Source of the DNA: Paracrocinitomix mangrovi
Lineage (GTDB): Bacteria; Bacteroidota; Bacteroidia; Flavobacteriales_D; Crocinitomicaceae
Direction: 5' to 3'
Length of the DNA: 64,000 nucleotides
NCBI RefSeq assembly: GCF_019740355.2
Contig: NZ_CP091819.1
Location: 2,604,001 to 2,668,000, forward strand
Under the pieces are notes generated by a model, which saw nothing but the letters and a program-made list of their open reading frames with translations, made no database searches and had not been told where the DNA came from. Positions 42,514 to 51,928 of the stretch are shown one piece after another. Numbering within the stretch: the stretch's first letter is position 1; each line of letters starts with the position of its first letter. The translations under genes and the position numbers were made by a program.

Positions 42514-45500
42514 GTGAAAACAACTTTCAAAACTTTATTCTTTTTAGTCTTTTTGACCGCTTGTCAAACAGAAACTGAAGTTGATGTATCTGCAGAGCAA
42601 TCAGCACTGTCAGAGGAATATAATGGCACATTCATCAACCAACAAACAGGAGACACAATACCAACAGGTGAATTTATTTCATTTGATAACAACGGTGTTG
42701 CACATGAAAATGGTAGAATATCTATAGAACATAAAGGAAGGCCTTATGGAACAGTAGAAATTCCTTTTCGTAAAAATGAAGGTTATATAAAGGAACATCA
42801 CGCCTCTTACTTTAACCTGGATTCTGCAATAGTACCTGATTATAATGACACACTTTATTTGCCTCCAGCCGAAGTATTTATCGAGCCAAAAATTGTATCT
42901 GTTAAAGAACCTCAGCAACAACATCTCCTTCCAGCAAGGTATAAGGACAATGCTCAATACGATATCAGAACTTTGACTAAAGACGAAGGACTTCCAAGTA
43001 ATATGGTATTAGACATTATGGTTGATGCCAATGAATATGTTTGGATGGCCACTGACAAAGGTTTGGTAAAATATGATGGACGATCAATTAAAACTTATGA
43101 TGAAAAGGCGGGATTACCTGAGTCTAACATCACATGTTTAGCACAGGACTTAGACAATAACATTTGGTTTGGTACCAGGAGTTCAGGCGTTATTAAATAT
43201 GACGGAATGAACTTTACAATTTATCCTATTGATTCTATTGCACTTGCAAAAAAGATCAACCACATCACTTTTGACCATGACAATGAATTATGGATGACAA
43301 TTGAATTTGGAGGGTTTGCTCACTTTGACGGAACAAAATTCTACAAATATCAACAGGCACAAGGAGTTGTTACTAACCGTCCTACTACCAGTGTATGTGT
43401 TGATCCTCAAAACAGAAAATGGATCAGTGGTTTTGGAACTTCGGGTTATGTGATTGATGAAAACAATGTGCTTCGCATTTTACATTCACATCATCATACC
43501 AGCACTGGATCTACCTATATCAATGTAATTACAATGGATAAAAATGGGCAACCATATTTTTCTCATTGGAGCGGTTATTTTGCTCATTTAGATAGCGACA
43601 CAATAAGAACTTTCAGAATTGAAGGAACTCCCGTACCTGATTTGAATATAGACATATATGAAGACAAAGAAAATAATTTATGGTTAGCAGGATATGGAAG
43701 AGGATTGTTTCGTTGGAATAGAAACACTAATGAATTAAACCTCTTTGGAGAAGAAGAAGGGATGAATAGCCGCTATGTTGTTTCAATGGACGAAGATCAA
43801 CATGGTGGACTTTGGGTGTCTACTGAAAATGGAGGAGTTTCATATTTTAAAAAACACTCATTTACTAGTCTAAATCAATATACAGGCTTAGAAAACAACT
43901 TGATTTACAGTGTAAAAGAATTTCCCAATGGCACATATTATTATGCTTCACAAGAAGGTGTTATGATTCATGACACATCTGGTTTAAGAAAATACAACCA
44001 ACACTTTGTTTCAAGAGATATAATGATAAAGCCGGATACCAGTGTTTGGATAATGGGATTAAATGGTGGTCCTATAAGGGTGAAGAGTGACGGTACGGCC
44101 GGAAGATTTGGAAATGGATTTGGATGGCCATACAACCCAACATGTGTAGACACCTCCTCCAATGGAGATATTTGGATGGCTGGAAATTTTAATCCTCTTA
44201 CTCATGTAGCGGACACTGCTGTTTACAATTTTAGCTATCCACAAGGACTGTATATCACCAATTACCGTGATTTATTAATCACTGATAAAGATGAAATATG
44301 GATTGCTTCTGAAGGACAAGGTGCGGCTGTAATAATAAAAGACAGCATTAAATATCTCACAAAGAAAGAAGGAATGCTTAGTATGATCATTCATCAACTA
44401 TCAGAAGACAAGAATGGTAGAATATGGATGTGTACTGAAAAAGGACTGAATTATTACGAAGATGGTGTTTTAAAAAGGGTTGATCATCCTTTAATGAACA
44501 GAAACATCATGGCACTTATTCAAGACAAAGAAAACCGTTATTGGATAACAACGGATCATGGAATTTTAGTTTTGGTGCCTAATGAATCCGTTAATAATCA
44601 ATGGGATTTAAGTGACTATCAAATTCAAAGATTTGACAAAAGCAATGGTATTACCAGCATAGACTTTATTCAAGGTTCAATATTCATTGATTCTGAAAAT
44701 AGAATCATGATGGGATCTGAAGGTGGATTAATTATTAGAGATTTAGACAATTTAAACTTTGATAAAACACCTCCGAAATGTTATTTGGAAACCGTTTACA
44801 TCAATGGACATTTTGTTGACTACAAAAATTTAGAAGAGAGTGATTCAGCTGTAATTGACGATATTTCAAGTATCCAAACATCAGGAACTGAGGACAACCA
44901 CAATATTCCAAAATCTTTAGAATTACCACACACACTCAATCATTTGACATTTGAATTTTCAGGAATTAACTGGAAAGATCCGGACAATTTACAGTTCAAA
45001 TATTACTTAGAGGGTTTTGAAAAAGACTGGAATATAAGTAGAGACAACAACACTGCAGATTACAGAAACTTGTCTTATGGCAAATATACTTTTCATTTAA
45101 AAACTATTGCAAGAGATGGAACAGAGAGCGAAACTACCTCCTTTTCATTTGAAATTAATAGGCCATGGTGGCATGCCTGGTGGGCGCGTATTTTATTCTT
45201 ATTAATAATTATAGGAATTGTTTTTGGAATCATTAAGTGGCGAACTTTAGAATTAAGAAGAAGGCAAAAAGTGCTTGAAAATGAGATAGAGCTTGCAACA
45301 GAAAGTATCCGAAAACAAAAGGAAATAGTAGAATCTCAAAAAGAAAAAGTAGAGGCAGCACATGAAGTGTTAAATACTAAGAATCAAGAAATTCTAGATT
45401 CAATCATGTACGCAAAACGAATTCAAAATGCGATCATGCCATCTGAAAGAATGATCAATGAAGCGATTCCGTCTTGTTTCGTTCTTTATAAACCTAAAGA

Positions 45501-46209
45501 TATAGTTGCAGGAGACTTTTATTGGATGGAAGAAGTTGGAGATGATGTGTTACTAGCTGCCGCGGATTGTACAGGACATGGAGTTCCAGGAGCTATGGTT
45601 TCCGTAATTTGTAACAACGGCTTAAACAGAGCTGTAAGAGAATTTGGTTTTACCGACCCGGCTTTAGTATTGAATAAAACGCGAGAATTGGTTATTGAAG
45701 AGTTCCAAAAATCTGATGAAGGAGTGAAAGATGGAATGGACATTGCCCTTATTAAATTGAACAAAACCAATGGAAAAATTAAGAGCCTAGATTATGCAGG
45801 AGCTAATAATCCATTGTGGGTAATCAGAAAAGGAACTAGCACAATAGCAGAATTGGAAGGTACATTACCGGAACGCAGTAAAGTTTTGGAGCAAGATGGA
45901 TTTACATTCATTGAAATCAAAGCGGATAAACAACCAATTGGAATTTTTGAGGATCAACAGCCATATACCACTCACCATTTTGATTTAATGGAAGGTGATA
46001 CCATTTTTATATTCTCAGATGGATATGCAGACCAATTTGGTGGCGATAAAGGCAAAAAAATGAAGGCCGCCAACTTTAAAGAATTATTGATGTCTGTTCA
46101 AAATCAGGATATTGAAAATCAGATTAAGTTTATTGAAACTGAATTTGAAAAATGGAAAGGTGAGTTTGAACAACTAGATGACGTCTGTGTTATAGGAGTG
46201 CGAGTGTAA
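42514..46209 (+). CDS. Two-component-type propeller sensor fused to SpoIIE-like PP2C phosphatase
   Basis: A 1231-residue single-protein signalling device. The N-terminus is a lipoprotein-like signal with lipobox LTAC (Cys17; GTG start). Residues about 150-750 form the 7-bladed repeats of the two-component-regulator propeller (DANEYVWMATDKGLVKYDG repeated). Residues ~800-880 form a Y_Y_Y domain, then a membrane helix (about 893-910), a coiled coil, and from ~962 a SpoIIE/PP2C phosphatase domain (YKPKDIVAGDFYWME, ADCTGHGVPGAMVS with metal-binding Asp, IFSDGYADQFGG). It should sense an external ligand and dephosphorylate a cytoplasmic partner, perhaps an anti-anti-sigma factor, which is not in this window. 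Confidence 0.9.
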   Translation: MKTTFKTLFFLVFLTACQTETEVDVSAEQSALSEEYNGTFINQQTGDTIPTGEFISFDNNGVAHENGRISIEHKGRPYGTVEIPFRKNEGYIKEHHASYFNLDSAIVPDYNDTLYLPPAEVFIEPKIVSVKEPQQQHLLPARYKDNAQYDIRTLTKDEGLPSNMVLDIMVDANEYVWMATDKGLVKYDGRSIKTYDEKAGLPESNITCLAQDLDNNIWFGTRSSGVIKYDGMNFTIYPIDSIALAKKINHITFDHDNELWMTIEFGGFAHFDGTKFYKYQQAQGVVTNRPTTSVCVDPQNRKWISGFGTSGYVIDENNVLRILHSHHHTSTGSTYINVITMDKNGQPYFSHWSGYFAHLDSDTIRTFRIEGTPVPDLNIDIYEDKENNLWLAGYGRGLFRWNRNTNELNLFGEEEGMNSRYVVSMDEDQHGGLWVSTENGGVSYFKKHSFTSLNQYTGLENNLIYSVKEFPNGTYYYASQEGVMIHDTSGLRKYNQHFVSRDIMIKPDTSVWIMGLNGGPIRVKSDGTAGRFGNGFGWPYNPTCVDTSSNGDIWMAGNFNPLTHVADTAVYNFSYPQGLYITNYRDLLITDKDEIWIASEGQGAAVIIKDSIKYLTKKEGMLSMIIHQLSEDKNGRIWMCTEKGLNYYEDGVLKRVDHPLMNRNIMALIQDKENRYWITTDHGILVLVPNESVNNQWDLSDYQIQRFDKSNGITSIDFIQGSIFIDSENRIMMGSEGGLIIRDLDNLNFDKTPPKCYLETVYINGHFVDYKNLEESDSAVIDDISSIQTSGTEDNHNIPKSLELPHTLNHLTFEFSGINWKDPDNLQFKYYLEGFEKDWNISRDNNTADYRNLSYGKYTFHLKTIARDGTESETTSFSFEINRPWWHAWWARILFLLIIIGIVFGIIKWRTLELRRRQKVLENEIELATESIRKQKEIVESQKEKVEAAHEVLNTKNQEILDSIMYAKRIQNAIMPSERMINEAIPSCFVLYKPKDIVAGDFYWMEEVGDDVLLAAADCTGHGVPGAMVSVICNNGLNRAVREFGFTDPALVLNKTRELVIEEFQKSDEGVKDGMDIALIKLNKTNGKIKSLDYAGANNPLWVIRKGTSTIAELEGTLPERSKVLEQDGFTFIEIKADKQPIGIFEDQQPYTTHHFDLMEGDTIFIFSDGYADQFGGDKGKKMKAANFKELLMSVQNQDIENQIKFIETEFEKWKGEFEQLDDVCVIGVRV

Positions 46210-46359
46210 TGAGCACGAACTATAACAGATGACGGAATCTAATCCTGAAATGAAATGGAAGGATTGATGATGAAAGCTCGCAATGCGAGCGCAGGAACGA
46301 GCACATTCAGGCTGAATGGTCAAGCGAGTCCGTCTGTGTTATAGGAGTGCGAGTGTAAT
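46182..46359. repeat. Structured element bounded by 29-bp direct repeats
   Basis: A 29-bp segment (46182-46210, the last codons of the SpoIIE gene plus its stop) recurs exactly at 46331-46359. In between, an outer stem forms (ctataaca 46220-46227 with tgttatag 46337-46344; GACGGA 46231-46236 with TCCGTC 46329-46334) that closes three hairpins: aatcct/aggatt (46241-46246 with 46260-46265), GCTCGC/GCGAGC (46276-46281 with 46285-46290) and CATTCA/TGAATG (46304-46309 with 46313-46318). The GCGAG-rich stem stands out from the AT-rich surroundings. It could be a REP/MITE-like element or a structured RNA. Confidence 0.55.
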
Positions 46360-46369
46360 TAGTGCGAGT

Positions 46370-47395
46370 TTAAGACTTAATATGCACCACAATTTTACCC
46401 ATTGATTTTCTAGACTCCAACAAATCGTGTGCTTTACCTATTTCTTCTAACTGAAATTCGGCACCCACGTGTGGTTTTACTTTTCCCTCTTTTAATAAGG
46501 CTACACACTCTTTCATACAACGCGATAATATTTTAGGTGCATTATCTCCTATTTTAAGCATGTTAATACCCATTATAGACTTGGAGTTCATAACTAAACT
46601 AATTGGCATCAATAAACTCATTTTTCGTGCAAAATTAAGAGCAGAAAATACTCCCCACTTTTTATTGGTTAAATCAGACGCTCCAAACAACATTACTTTG
46701 CCTCCTGATCCTATTAATCCAAAATCCTTTTTATAGGTAGCTCCTCCAATAGGATTAAAAGTAGCTTGCAATCTTTCTTTTTTTATGATTTTAGGAATCT
46801 CTACCGCATAATCCTGCGTGCGGTAATTCATTACATGATCTGCTCCTTGCTGTTTCATATAATCCAACTTATCATCACTACCGGCATTTGCAAAAACTTC
46901 ACAACCTTGCAACTTACACAATTGAATTAATGCCGTTCCAACTCCACCTGCTCCGGCATGAACCATTACTTTATCCCCTTCATACAATCTAACAGAATCC
47001 ATGCACATGTAATAAGCTGTTGCATATTGAACAGCAATAGCACAAGCTTCTCCTGCATTAATGTCCCCAATTTCTGCACATGCCAAACCTTGTGTAACGG
47101 CATATTCTGCATAACCACCAAATCTGGTAAATGCAACCACTCTTTTACCCACTAGGTGTTTGTAATCTTCTGATGCCGATTCCTCTACCATTCCAACCAC
47201 TTCATAACCTACTACTGATGGCATAGGTGGTGCTTCTTTGTACTTGCCTCTACGAGACATGACATCAGCAAAATTTAAACCGAAAGTTTCAACTTTAATT
47301 AGTACCTCATTCTCCTTAGGAACGGGTTTAGAAATATCTCTGATCTCAAAGGCTTCTTCACCTTTGCCAACTTTAACAAGTACTGCCGCTTTCAT
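46370..47395 (-). CDS. VAT-1-like zinc-free quinone oxidoreductase (MDR family)
   Basis: A 341-residue medium-chain dehydrogenase/reductase. The GroES-like domain (KVGKGEEAFEIRDISKPVPK) is followed by the nucleotide site VHAGAGGVGTALIQLCKLQG near residue 145. It lacks the zinc-binding cysteines and has the NFADVMSRRGKY block of VAT-1/quinone-oxidoreductase-like proteins, so NADPH-dependent reduction of a quinone or enone is likely. It overlaps the RsmI gene by one base and shares its transcript. Confidence 0.88.
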   Translation of the reverse strand: MKAAVLVKVGKGEEAFEIRDISKPVPKENEVLIKVETFGLNFADVMSRRGKYKEAPPMPSVVGYEVVGMVEESASEDYKHLVGKRVVAFTRFGGYAEYAVTQGLACAEIGDINAGEACAIAVQYATAYYMCMDSVRLYEGDKVMVHAGAGGVGTALIQLCKLQGCEVFANAGSDDKLDYMKQQGADHVMNYRTQDYAVEIPKIIKKERLQATFNPIGGATYKKDFGLIGSGGKVMLFGASDLTNKKWGVFSALNFARKMSLLMPISLVMNSKSIMGINMLKIGDNAPKILSRCMKECVALLKEGKVKPHVGAEFQLEEIGKAHDLLESRKSMGKIVVHIKS

Positions 47396-48066
47396 TATTT
47401 ATACGCTTCTACCACCACCACAAATTCACCCTTCACTGGATGTTGTGTAAAATGAGTGATTAATTCTTCTGGTGTTCCTCTTAAGGTTTCCTCAAACTTT
47501 TTACTGATTTCTCGACATACTGCAATTCTTCTTCCTTCCTGCAATACTTCCTGAAGCTGGGTTAATGCTTTTACCAATCTATGCGGAGATTCATAAAAAA
47601 CTACCGTTCTTTCTTCTTCCGCAATTTTTTGAATTCTTGTTTGTCTTCCTTTTTTGTGTGGTAAAAAACCCTCATAAACAAACTTTTCAGTAGGGAAACC
47701 TGAATTAACAAGGGCTGGAACAAAAGCTGTGGCGCCTGGTAAACATTCCACTTCAATCCCTGCATCTACACAAGCCCTAACCAACAAAAATCCGGGATCG
47801 GAAATTCCAGGGGTTCCAGCATCAGAAACCAGACCGTAAATCATTCCGTTCTGTAATTCTGAGAGAATTCTATCCACTACTTTATGCTCATTATTTAAAT
47901 GAAATGCGATTAGCTGATTACTAATTTCAAAATGTCTTAAAAGATTTCCGGTAGTTCTGGTATCTTCAGCCAATACTGCATTTACCTCAGCTAAAAGCCG
48001 AACAGCTCGATAAGTAATGTCCTCAAGATTACCAATGGGAGTGGGAATAACATATAGCTTGCCCAT
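47395..48066 (-). CDS. rsmI: 16S rRNA (cytidine(1402)-2'-O)-methyltransferase RsmI
   Basis: A 223-residue tetrapyrrole-methylase-fold enzyme that 2'-O-methylates C1402 in the ribosomal P site. Family blocks GKLYVIPTPIGNLEDITYRA, VLAEDTRTTGNLLRHF, LVSDAGTPGISDPGFLL and FYESPHRL are all present and in order. Length is slightly short of the E. coli enzyme (about 286) because the C-terminal extra domain is absent, as in many Bacteroidota. It overlaps both neighbours by one base: the glutaminyl cyclase gene upstream and the MDR gene downstream. Confidence 0.95.
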   Translation of the reverse strand: MGKLYVIPTPIGNLEDITYRAVRLLAEVNAVLAEDTRTTGNLLRHFEISNQLIAFHLNNEHKVVDRILSELQNGMIYGLVSDAGTPGISDPGFLLVRACVDAGIEVECLPGATAFVPALVNSGFPTEKFVYEGFLPHKKGRQTRIQKIAEEERTVVFYESPHRLVKALTQLQEVLQEGRRIAVCREISKKFEETLRGTPEELITHFTQHPVKGEFVVVVEAYK

Positions 48067-49142
48067 TACTCACATTTTATTTCATACATAGCCGGCCAAA
48101 GTTTACCGGTTACGTACATTTTACCATCATTATAGGCTATACCGTTTAAATAGTCCACGTATCCTTGTTGTGCATTTACTAAAGAGGCACAATTTAAATA
48201 TCTCTTTACTTTTCCAGACGCAGTGTCAATTTGAGCTATTTTGCTGTCAGTATAAATATTTGCATAAATATCTCCATCAATTAACTCTAGCTCATTTAAT
48301 TGAGGAACATTAGATTGATTGTCAAAAACTTGTAATCTCTTTACCTCTCTAAAAGTACGTGGATCTCTCCAAACTAAATCAGAAGATCCGTTTGACATGA
48401 TAATGTATTGACCATCATTACACAATCCCCAGCCTTCACCTTCATATGTAAACTCAGTTAACAAATTGAAATTCATATCAAAAAGCCTACAACTTTGAGC
48501 AGTGTAAGAAATGTTATAAATAGTATCATTCATAATGGTAATTCCTTCACCAAAAATGTTTTTTGGAAGATCTACAAATTGATTGTGTTTTCCGGTTTTT
48601 AAATCCACATTGGCAACAACACTTAAGCCTCTTCTTCCGGTAGATTCGTAAAGTTTTCCCTTGTAAAACTCCAAACCTTGAGTGTAAGAACCAACTAAAT
48701 GAGGATAAGTATTCACTATAGCTACATCACAAACTGAAGGAACTATATCTGAAAACAAAGTGACATTTCTGTTATCTCTGTGCTCATCACCCTTACCGTC
48801 TTTGTATTTTAAAAATATCTTGGTATCACCTACTCTTGCATTATTGGTAGGAATTCTAACAATTGTTGAAGTCAAATCAAGACTTTGATATAGCGTGTCT
48901 GCTACCCATAACTCAAGTTCATCAATTAAATCTGGATGATTTACATCTACCTGAACGCTAATTTCATCACCTATTACAAACTGATCACCATTTAGCGGAG
49001 ATGAAATTTGTACATCTCTTTTGGGTGGTACTGTGTGATCAATATCTTCATCTGTTGTTTCTTCACCGGCACAAGCCGTTAAAAGCAAGGAAGTGAAAAA
49101 GACAAGGGTCCAATGATAAAATCCTTTTTGTTGTTTGTTCAT
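48066..49142 (-). CDS. Glutaminyl-peptide cyclotransferase lipoprotein
   Basis: A 358-residue lipoprotein (lipobox LTAC, Cys24). After an Ig-like N-terminal domain (residues about 40-135; NGDQFVIGDEISVQVDV) comes a five-bladed propeller of the plant-type glutaminyl cyclase (Glu_cyclase_2) family: YTQGLEFYKGKLYESTGRRG, FGEGITIMNDTIYNIS, TYEGEGWGLCNDG and LNELELIDGDIYANI. Such enzymes convert N-terminal Gln to pyroglutamate, which protects exported proteins. It overlaps rsmI by one base. Confidence 0.9.
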   Translation of the reverse strand: MNKQQKGFYHWTLVFFTSLLLTACAGEETTDEDIDHTVPPKRDVQISSPLNGDQFVIGDEISVQVDVNHPDLIDELELWVADTLYQSLDLTSTIVRIPTNNARVGDTKIFLKYKDGKGDEHRDNRNVTLFSDIVPSVCDVAIVNTYPHLVGSYTQGLEFYKGKLYESTGRRGLSVVANVDLKTGKHNQFVDLPKNIFGEGITIMNDTIYNISYTAQSCRLFDMNFNLLTEFTYEGEGWGLCNDGQYIIMSNGSSDLVWRDPRTFREVKRLQVFDNQSNVPQLNELELIDGDIYANIYTDSKIAQIDTASGKVKRYLNCASLVNAQQGYVDYLNGIAYNDGKMYVTGKLWPAMYEIKCE

Positions 49143-49147
49143 CAGGG

Positions 49148-49873
49148 TTAAAAATTTGCAATCATATCCATCAAAACCTGCTTTTTTCTGGTACTTACAG
49201 GAACTTTTGTTCCATCTTTCATAATGATGTAACCATCAGACTTAATGAATTCTTTAATAAATGCTGTATTAATAAGATGAGATTGATGAACCCTAATAAA
49301 ACCGTGATCTCCAAGTAGTTTGTCAAACTCCTTTAAAGTTTTTGTAACTAACAACTTAGTGTCATCAGTAAAATAAAACATGGTATAGTTGATATTAGAT
49401 TCGCATCTTAAAATCTCATTCACATTAACGATATGAATCTTTTCTAGCGTATTTAGGGCAATACGCTTGGGTTGATTAAAGTTTTCCTTTAACAAATCAA
49501 TACGATCTGCCGCCTGGTTTTGATTTTCAATCTTACTTACAGCATCCATTAATTCATCCGGATCAATTGGCTTTAACAAGTAATCCACAGCTGAAAACTT
49601 AAATGCCTTTACAGCATATTCATCAGAAGCAGTAGTAAATATCAATTTAAAATTCTTTTCAGGAAGGATTTCTAAAAGATCGAACCCAGAACCATCTTGC
49701 ATTTGAATATCCAAAAACACTAAATCAGGTTGTACCTCCTTAATCAATTTTGCACCACTAACAACTCCTTCAGCACTACCAACAACCTCAATGTTTACAC
49801 AATAATTTTCTAAATCAGATTTTAAAACCGTAATGGCTTCAGGGATATCATCTATAATAACAGCTTTAATCAT
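49148..49873 (-). CDS. LytTR-family response regulator
   Basis: A 241-residue response regulator. Receiver domain: phosphate-accepting D55 (LVFLDIQMQDG), acidic pair D8/D9 (IIDDI), K101 (YLLKPID). Residues about 140-240 are a LytTR DNA-binding domain (IHIVNVNEILRCESNINYTM, HGFIRVHQSHLINTAFI). No histidine kinase gene is adjacent, so the partner lies elsewhere. It overlaps the YtxJ gene by 4 bases, which ties it to pheS/ytxJ transcription. Confidence 0.93.
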   Translation of the reverse strand: MIKAVIIDDIPEAITVLKSDLENYCVNIEVVGSAEGVVSGAKLIKEVQPDLVFLDIQMQDGSGFDLLEILPEKNFKLIFTTASDEYAVKAFKFSAVDYLLKPIDPDELMDAVSKIENQNQAADRIDLLKENFNQPKRIALNTLEKIHIVNVNEILRCESNINYTMFYFTDDTKLLVTKTLKEFDKLLGDHGFIRVHQSHLINTAFIKEFIKSDGYIIMKDGTKVPVSTRKKQVLMDMIANF

Positions 49874-50235
49874 AGTTGTCTTTTTATGACATTGGTTTTA
49901 ATTTCACTATGAGATGCGTTGTAAATACAACTTCCGTTTTTAATCAATAAAACTTGTGGTGACTCATGAATAACGTTGAATTCCTCAGCAATTCTATTAG
50001 ATATATCGCGGTGTCTCAATAAATCTAAATATACAGCTATTACATCATCTTTTAAAATTTCAATGTTAGAATCTAATTCTCTCTTAGCCATCAAGCTAGT
50101 AGCACACCTTGTACTGTGTTTAAATAACAGTACCGGCTTTTCATTAGATTGTTCAATTAAATCTTCTAACTGTTCTTGACTTGATAAGTCTACCCATTTA
50201 TCGCTTGACACTTCTTTCTTAAATAATCCAAACAT
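49870..50235 (-). CDS. ytxJ: YtxJ-type bacillithiol-system redox protein
   Basis: A 121-residue thioredoxin-fold protein. The single-cysteine site FKHSTRCATSLMAKRE (C43) and the ESPQVLLIKNG cis-Pro loop define the YtxJ/monothiol bacilliredoxin family, which serves the low-molecular-weight thiol bacillithiol found in Firmicutes and many Bacteroidota. It abuts pheS (one-base overlap at 50235) and the LytTR regulator. Confidence 0.88.
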   Translation of the reverse strand: MFGLFKKEVSSDKWVDLSSQEQLEDLIEQSNEKPVLLFKHSTRCATSLMAKRELDSNIEILKDDVIAVYLDLLRHRDISNRIAEEFNVIHESPQVLLIKNGSCIYNASHSEIKTNVIKRQL

Positions 50236-51266
50236 TAATATGCAGATTTAAATTGTTCAAGGAATCTCACATCATTCTCTGAGTATAATCTCAAATCGTT
50301 AACGCGATATTTTAATTGTGCAATTCTTTCTACTCCCATTCCAAAAGCAAAGCCTGCATACTTTTTAGAATCAATTCCACAAGCTTCTAAAACATTTGGA
50401 TCTACCATTCCACAACCTAAAATCTCTAAAAACCCGGTATACTTACAAACATTACAACCATCTCCATTACAAATAGTACATGAAACATCTACCTCAGCTG
50501 ATGGCTCAGTAAATGGGAAATATGACGGGCGTAATCTGATTTCAGCTTTTTCACCAAACATCTCTTTAGCGAAATACAATAGTGTTTGCTTTAAATCTGC
50601 AAATGACACATCCGTATCAATATACAATCCTTCTACTTGATGGAAAAAGCAATGCGCTCTGGCAGAAATTGCTTCATTACGATAAACTCTTCCAGGTGAA
50701 ATAGTTCTAATTGGAGGTTCTTCTCCTTCCATCACTCTAACTTGAACAGAAGAAGTATGTGTTCGCAAAGCCATTTCATCATCCCCTTTTTGAATGAAAA
50801 AAGTGTCCTGCATGTCTCTTGCGGGATGTTCAGGCGGAAAGTTTAAAGCTGAGAAATTATGCCAATCATCTTCAATCTCTGGTCCTTCACTAACAGAAAA
50901 ACCTATTCTTGAAAATATTTCAATAATCTCATTTCTAACTACTGCCAATGGATGACGTGCGCCAATTTCAATTTCCTCTGCCGGTCTACTCAAATCAAAT
51001 TTTGATAGGTTGCCAGAAGATTTTTTACTGTTCGCCTCAGCAGCTTCATTGAATTTATCTTCTGCTAAAGTCTTTAAAGCATTAATTGCCTGACCAACTT
51101 CTTTTTTCAGTTCATTGGGAACAGACTTGAGTTCTTTGTACAAATCTTTCAATTTGTTTTTACTTCCCAAGTAAGCTATTCTAAAAGCCTCTAATTGTTC
51201 CTGTCCCTTAATTTCAGCAGCAGCAATTTCTTGTTCAATTTCGGTAATAAGTTGTTTTAAATCCAT
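50235..51266 (-). CDS. pheS: Phenylalanine-tRNA ligase alpha subunit
   Basis: A 343-residue class II aminoacyl-tRNA synthetase subunit that charges tRNA-Phe together with PheT. The N-terminal coiled coil (from MDLKQLITEIEQEIAAAEI) is followed by motif 2 (VYRNEAISARAHCFFHQVEGL) and motif 3 (AFGMGVERIAQLKY). A CTICNGDGCNVCKYTG zinc-type insert is usual for this clade. I chose the ATG at 51266; a TTG-side start at 51317 would add 17 residues unlike the family. pheT is not adjacent. Confidence 0.95.
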   Translation of the reverse strand: MDLKQLITEIEQEIAAAEIKGQEQLEAFRIAYLGSKNKLKDLYKELKSVPNELKKEVGQAINALKTLAEDKFNEAAEANSKKSSGNLSKFDLSRPAEEIEIGARHPLAVVRNEIIEIFSRIGFSVSEGPEIEDDWHNFSALNFPPEHPARDMQDTFFIQKGDDEMALRTHTSSVQVRVMEGEEPPIRTISPGRVYRNEAISARAHCFFHQVEGLYIDTDVSFADLKQTLLYFAKEMFGEKAEIRLRPSYFPFTEPSAEVDVSCTICNGDGCNVCKYTGFLEILGCGMVDPNVLEACGIDSKKYAGFAFGMGVERIAQLKYRVNDLRLYSENDVRFLEQFKSAY

Positions 51267-51350
51267 CAGGCTGTAACTATTTGTCTTATCAGATTGTTTT
51301 AAATACAACCAAGACAAAGATTTTATTCATACAAAATTAAAACTTTATTT

Positions 51351-51734
51351 ATGAAATCTTTCGTCAAATCAGGGCTTTTCGCCATTATCAGTTTTCTTTT
51401 CATTTTTAATTTATCTGCTTGTAGAAGAGAAAAACCTTCAGTTGCCAAAGTATTAGTTGTAAATACTGATGGTGCACCAGTTAGCAATGCAGAAGTAATC
51501 TTGTTTCCAAACCCCGATCCTCAACTCGGACCAGTGGTAGAAGATGATGTTGCTTACACCAATGCAGATGGATATGCCATTTATGATTATACAGATGATT
51601 TTAATCTAGGTCAGGCAGGATTTAGGTTACTGGATATAAATGTTAATGCTCCCAATAATGAATATGGAGAAGGAATAATAAAAGTTGAGCCTGAGAAAAC
51701 CACTGAAGTAACCGTTGTAGTAGCACCTATTTAG
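51351..51734 (+). CDS. Small lipoprotein with Ig-like/carboxypeptidase-regulatory domain
   Basis: A 127-residue lipoprotein (lipobox NLSAC, Cys24). The mature domain (KVLVVNTDGAPVSNAEVIL, then DYTDDFNLGQAGFRLLDI) resembles carboxypeptidase-regulatory-like or Ig-like surface domains. It is followed at 51929 by a paralogue with the same motif. Function unknown. Confidence 0.72.
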   Translation: MKSFVKSGLFAIISFLFIFNLSACRREKPSVAKVLVVNTDGAPVSNAEVILFPNPDPQLGPVVEDDVAYTNADGYAIYDYTDDFNLGQAGFRLLDINVNAPNNEYGEGIIKVEPEKTTEVTVVVAPI

Positions 51735-51928
51735 GTTGCCTGTAACTTTTTCATCCTTTCAATTGTTTTAGCATAATAATTAATCCATTTTATGTGGTTA
51801 ATTAGCTATTATTGCCAACGCACAAGTATATGATTACGTCTCTATATTAGAAAATGCGAACCTTTTTGATAAAATTATCGTATTTTTGTTGGTGTACAGT
51901 AATTCATATACTTACAATTTGAAAAGAA

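Noticed and set aside
46182-46359. CRISPR array
   Set aside because: There are only two copies of a 29-bp repeat, 149 bp apart, one of them coding; no spacer pattern and no cas genes.
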